From NCBI GenBank assembly GCA_022819505.1, contig JAJEHD010000003.1:124001-188000 (forward strand): a stretch of 64,000 nt of DNA. Direction: 5' to 3'. The notes below the pieces were generated by a model. It worked only from the letters and a program-made list of their open reading frames with translations. It did no database searches and was not told the DNA's origin. The translations under genes and the position numbers were made by a program. This document shows positions 61,396 to 64,000 of this stretch, in pieces. The stretch's first letter is position 1, and the number at the start of each line of letters is the position of its first letter. This stretch comes from Acidimicrobiia bacterium (GTDB taxonomy: Bacteria; Actinomycetota; Acidimicrobiia; Acidimicrobiales; Aldehydirespiratoraceae).

Positions 61396-61893
61396 CTACT
61401 CCGCCGTCCATCCCTCGGGGAGCTGGGGATCGTCGCCGCCGTAGGTCCACAGCACCAGGGTGTTGCCCCACGGATCCCTGAAGGCGTTGTTCCTTCCGTT
61501 GAACTCGCCGAAGTAGTGGTGCCGCCACAGCTCGGTCGCCCCGTTGGCGACGGCCCGGTCGGAGATGGCGTCCATATCGTCGTCGGGCGACACCAGGATC
61601 CAGATGCGCACGGTGTGGCCGTCGCGGCTCAGGTGCCGGGGCTCGAGGCCCTCGTCGGTGGGATGGGGCCGGCGGTTGGCGACGTTGGTGATGCCTAGGT
61701 GGAGGTTGCCGGTCGGTCCCTGGGTGCCGTCGGGCAGCCTGAAGTTCTGGCCGGGCACGATCCGGTAGAACGATCCGGCCGGCCGGGGCTCCACCTCCCA
61801 GCCGAACACGTTGCGGTAGAAGTCGGCCGCCTTCTCGGGCTCGTCGGTGGGGAAATCGACGAAAATGAGGGTGTTCGGGTAGGGCTCGCTCAT
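61396..61893 (-). CDS. VOC family protein
   Basis: The 165-residue protein begins PNTLIFVDFPTDEPEKAADFY and ends FRDPWGNTLVLWTYGG. It is paralogous to 43861-44253 (FVDxPT, RPAG, NGATxLW and FRDPWGN shared) but about 35 residues longer through a loop around residues 55-90. It is the first gene of a three-gene operon with the VOC gene at 60911 and the SnoaL-like gene. Confidence 0.86.
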   Translation of the reverse strand: MSEPYPNTLIFVDFPTDEPEKAADFYRNVFGWEVEPRPAGSFYRIVPGQNFRLPDGTQGPTGNLHLGITNVANRRPHPTDEGLEPRHLSRDGHTVRIWILVSPDDDMDAISDRAVANGATELWRHHYFGEFNGRNNAFRDPWGNTLVLWTYGGDDPQLPEGWTAE

Positions 61894-61991
61894 AGTGCGC
61901 TCCAGAGCTCGGCGGCAAGGTCGGGCGGGCGGCTCAACCTAGCATCCGCCCGGTGGTCGCTGTAATTCGGGATCGGTGCAGGAACCCGGGT

Positions 61992-62837
61992 TCAGCGCAG
62001 GCGGGGCTTGATGCGCTCGCCGGTGGCGAAGGCCTCCTGGCCCTCGGCCAGCGCCTCGGGGCGGGTTCCGGTGGTGAGGATGGACGGAGCCATCGCCAGG
62101 GCGTCCAGCCGGCCCATGTCGTTGGCCGCCCAGATGGCCCGCAGCGAGCCTTGGACCGCGTCGGGTGGTTGTGACGCGATGATCGCTGCGAGCCGATCCG
62201 CGGCCTCCTGCAGCTCCTCGGAGGTCACCAACTCGGAGACCAGCCCGATACGCAGCGCGGTCGGCGCGGTCATCCGTTCGTGGCTGCCGAGCAGGGTGAG
62301 CCGCAGCACCTCGCCCAACGGCATGCGCTGGGCCATCTTGATGGGCTCGTACACGGCCGCCATGCCGTAGGTCACGTGGGGGTCGAAGAAGGTGGCGTGC
62401 TCGGCCGCGATGATGATGTCGCATTCTGCGATCAGGTAGAAGGCCCCGCCGCAGCAGACGCCGTTCACGGCCGCGATCACCGGCTTCCACAGGTCGCAGG
62501 CCTTGGGACCCAGGTCGTTGCCGGGATCGTCGTACATGAAGTCGTTGGACGTGCCGTAGAGGCCGTTGCGCCCGGCCAGGGCGGGCATGTCCACGTCCCG
62601 GTCGATGCCCGCGCAGAACGCCCGGTCGCCCGCGGCGGTGAGGACGGCCGCTCGCACGTTGTCGAGCTCGCGCAGGGCCCGCCACGTGGCCCGCACCTCC
62701 TGGCGCATGCGGTCGTTGAAGGCGTTCATCGCCTCGGGCCGGTCGAGCGTCACCCGGCAGACATGATCCGCGATCTCGACCCTGATCGTCTCGAACCGCT
62801 CCGGCTCGAAGGTCACGGTGCGATCAGACGACGCCAC
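61992..62837 (-). CDS. Enoyl-CoA hydratase/isomerase (crotonase) family protein
   Basis: About 281 residues with the crotonase fold: VTLDRPEAMNAFNDRM, the first oxyanion-hole segment AFCAGIDRDV, and the second oxyanion-hole glycines in NGVCCGGAFYLIAECDIIIA. It acts on acyl-CoA thioesters (hydration, isomerisation or hydrolysis). One catalytic Glu position is not certain. I chose the GTG at 62837. TTG at 62846 is also open. It lies 24 bases downstream of the XRE regulator's stop, on the same strand, so the two may be expressed together. Confidence 0.86.
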   Translation of the reverse strand: MASSDRTVTFEPERFETIRVEIADHVCRVTLDRPEAMNAFNDRMRQEVRATWRALRELDNVRAAVLTAAGDRAFCAGIDRDVDMPALAGRNGLYGTSNDFMYDDPGNDLGPKACDLWKPVIAAVNGVCCGGAFYLIAECDIIIAAEHATFFDPHVTYGMAAVYEPIKMAQRMPLGEVLRLTLLGSHERMTAPTALRIGLVSELVTSEELQEAADRLAAIIASQPPDAVQGSLRAIWAANDMGRLDALAMAPSILTTGTRPEALAEGQEAFATGERIKPRLR

Positions 62838-62861
62838 GACCCCCAACCCTACGCCATCGCC

Positions 62862-63713
62862 TCAGGTGATCTCGGATCTGAGCTTGCGCAGCAGGCGCGG
62901 CATGTCGGGCGGCTGGACAACCGCCACCCGGATGAGGTCGTCGAAGTGCTTCACGAACGTCATGACGTGGCGCCGGTTGTTGAGGACCATGTACATCTGG
63001 CCGAGATACAGCACCGCCCGCTCGAGACCGAAGATCGTGACCGCGCTGGTGTAGCGCTGGCGTGAGTCGTAGAGGAACCACCGGAACGTGGGGTACAGCT
63101 CCTCGCACAGCTCGATCATCCGGTCGAGCTGCGCCACCCGGTGCCGGTGCTCCAGGGAGGCCCAGACGTCCCAGCCCCGGGCGAAGCCCTCGATGGCCTG
63201 GATGGAGTTGCAGCACTCGAGGTCGCTGCCCGGTGCCCGGGCCAGTTCGAGGGGGGCGGTGGAGGTCTCGATTCGCTGCTCGGGCCTGACCGTGGCGTAG
63301 CGCTGCACCTCGTGGCGGATCACGGCCTCGGTCTTGACCAGGTCGGGCAGGGAGGCGGGCAGGGTGCGGATCTTCGAGCCGGCGGACTGCTCGTGCCAGT
63401 CGATCCAGGTCTCGTCGAGGGAGCTCAGCTCGTCGAGGTTCAGGGCGAACTCCTCGTGGACGATGTCGGCCCGGGACGGGCCGCCGTCGGTGAGGCCCAG
63501 CAGCCAGTCCACCGACGCCCCGGACGCTTCCGCGATGGCTGCGAGAGTCTCCGCCCGTGGGAGCCGGCGGTCCCCGGCCGACAGCAGCTGCGACAGGGTG
63601 GACCGGTCGATGCCGGCCTCGGCCGCGAAGTCCGACTGGGATCGTCCCGAGTCGGTGAGAAGCTCTCGGAGCCGTTCCCGGAACCGGCTCGCGAAGTCGG
63701 CTTGCGCTACCAT
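62862..63713 (-). CDS. XRE-type helix-turn-helix regulator with long C-terminal domain
   Basis: The 283-residue protein has an N-terminal HTH (FRERLRELLTDSGRSQSDFAAEAGIDRSTLSQLL) followed by the LSAGDRRLPRAETLAAIAEASG recognition/dimer helices, with WLLGLTD closing the domain at about residue 73. The remaining 210 residues are an unrecognised helical domain that probably senses a ligand or mediates oligomerisation. The ATG at 63713 is preferred over upstream in-frame starts because the DNA upstream is AT-rich and regulatory in character. Two palindromes upstream suggest autoregulation and control of the divergent membrane protein. Confidence 0.85.
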   Translation of the reverse strand: MVAQADFASRFRERLRELLTDSGRSQSDFAAEAGIDRSTLSQLLSAGDRRLPRAETLAAIAEASGASVDWLLGLTDGGPSRADIVHEEFALNLDELSSLDETWIDWHEQSAGSKIRTLPASLPDLVKTEAVIRHEVQRYATVRPEQRIETSTAPLELARAPGSDLECCNSIQAIEGFARGWDVWASLEHRHRVAQLDRMIELCEELYPTFRWFLYDSRQRYTSAVTIFGLERAVLYLGQMYMVLNNRRHVMTFVKHFDDLIRVAVVQPPDMPRLLRKLRSEIT

Positions 63714-63740
63714 TGTGTTGCGATAATACAATAAGTGATG

Positions 63741-63753
63741 TGTAGTCGCTACA
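63741..63753. promoter_or_regulatory. Short palindrome TGTAG-N3-CTACA upstream of the XRE gene
   Basis: TGTAGTCGCTACA is an inverted repeat with five-base arms and a three-base centre, 28 bases before the XRE start codon. XRE proteins commonly bind such short palindromes over their own promoter. It is a candidate operator. Confidence 0.5.
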
Positions 63754-63764
63754 TAATCTGCGTT

Positions 63765-63787
63765 TGATTCGTAAATGCTACGAATCA
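63765..63787. promoter_or_regulatory. Perfect nine-base inverted repeat in the divergent spacer
   Basis: TGATTCGTA (63765-63773) and TACGAATCA (63779-63787) are exact reverse complements with a five-base centre AATGC. The site lies between the divergent starts at 63713 and 63885, in AT-rich DNA, as expected of an operator read by a dimeric regulator. It is too far from any gene end to be a terminator. Confidence 0.55.
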
Positions 63788-63884
63788 TGCGCATCCCATC
63801 ACTCATTCGAAGCGTTCAATCCCTACTCTGAACTGCAGCAGATGGAGGGAACGATCCGACTGCGCCTTCGACAGAGGGGGTTCG

Positions 63885-64000
63885 ATGGCTGCGAACGCGA
63901 CCGGGCCAGGCGTCGAGTGGCGCACGGTCGCGGTCGCGGTCGCAGTGCACGGCCTGTGGCTGGCCGCGTTGGCCCTGCACGGTTCGATGCCGTGGCCGGT
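63885..64000 (+). CDS. N-terminus of a membrane protein, possibly a fatty acid desaturase (partial)
   Basis: The frame starts at the ATG at 63885 with AGAGGGGG as ribosome site and runs off the window after 38 codons. The visible part is a short polar head followed by a hydrophobic helix (TVAVAVAVHGLWLAALAL). Proteins starting EWRTVAVAVAVHGLWL and continuing into a His-rich membrane domain are known among fatty acid desaturases, but the His boxes are beyond the edge. This is a weak assignment. Confidence 0.4.
   Translation, partial: MAANATGPGVEWRTVAVAVAVHGLWLAALALHGSMPWP

Overview
The window looks like a chromosomal fragment of a high-GC (roughly two-thirds G+C) actinobacterium, probably of the Acidimicrobiia type. 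The inference rests on the strong GC-driven third-position bias, many GTG/TTG starts, several luciferase-like (F420-type) oxidoreductases, many Rieske oxygenases and VOC proteins, candidate leaderless promoters (TAnnnT a few bases before the start codon) and C-terminal methyltransferase features seen in actinobacteria. A large single-module methylating PKS beside so much small-molecule catabolism recalls uncultured sponge-symbiont actinobacteria, but that is a guess. No rRNA, tRNA, CRISPR array, integrase or intact transposase was seen.

Layout. (1) 1-9906: a carbohydrate uptake and breakdown block: the end of a substrate-binding protein, two ABC permeases, a NagB-like sugar-phosphate isomerase/deaminase, a Gfo/Idh/MocA dehydrogenase, a BadF/GlcNAc-kinase-like kinase and a GH4 glycosidase on the + strand, then a ROK kinase, a bicupin, an LLM oxidoreductase and an SDR on the - strand. 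(2) 9903-10445: a membrane-anchored coiled-coil protein built from seven 11-residue repeats. (3) 10548-16508: a tight - strand operon of Rieske oxygenase, FMN split-barrel protein, E1 alpha, E1 beta, free-standing lipoyl domain, SDR and a methenyl-tetrahydromethanopterin cyclohydrolase (Mch) homologue. There is no E2 catalytic domain, no E3 and no other H4MPT gene here. This is my best candidate for an undescribed system. (4) 16663-18985: a retropepsin-like protein, a 66-residue coiled-coil/TM protein and an amidase.

(5) 19043-30672: a polyketide locus of phosphopantetheinyl transferase, free ACP, a 3218-residue PKS (KS-AT-DH-MT-ER-KR-ACP-KS with a precise AT gap after the second KS) and an alpha/beta hydrolase. 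An NCS2 nucleobase-type permease with an extra C-terminal cytosolic domain (30718-32493) lies just upstream. (6) 32650-43821: a mostly + strand catabolic block with two Rieske alpha subunits, a dioxygenase beta subunit, a class I aldolase, a DUF1989 protein, an MFS transporter, an acetamidase/formamidase (- strand), an amidohydrolase, a zinc alcohol dehydrogenase and an FGGY kinase. With the NCS2 permease, the M20 carbamoylase-type amidohydrolase at 46461 and a second amidohydrolase at 49485, this suggests uptake and ring-opening of a nitrogen heterocycle or ureido/guanidino compound.

(7) 43861-64000: scattered small-molecule enzymes (five VOC proteins, MDR oxidoreductase, O-methyltransferase, YeiH-type transporter, two LLM enzymes, class III aminotransferase, crotonase), a DEAD-box helicase, an M1 peptidase lipoprotein, an XRE regulator with strong palindromes upstream and the start of a membrane protein. 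Decay is visible at two places: a frameshifted DUF4143 ATPase (47697-48363) and a methyltransferase cut by an in-frame TGA (58277-58279).
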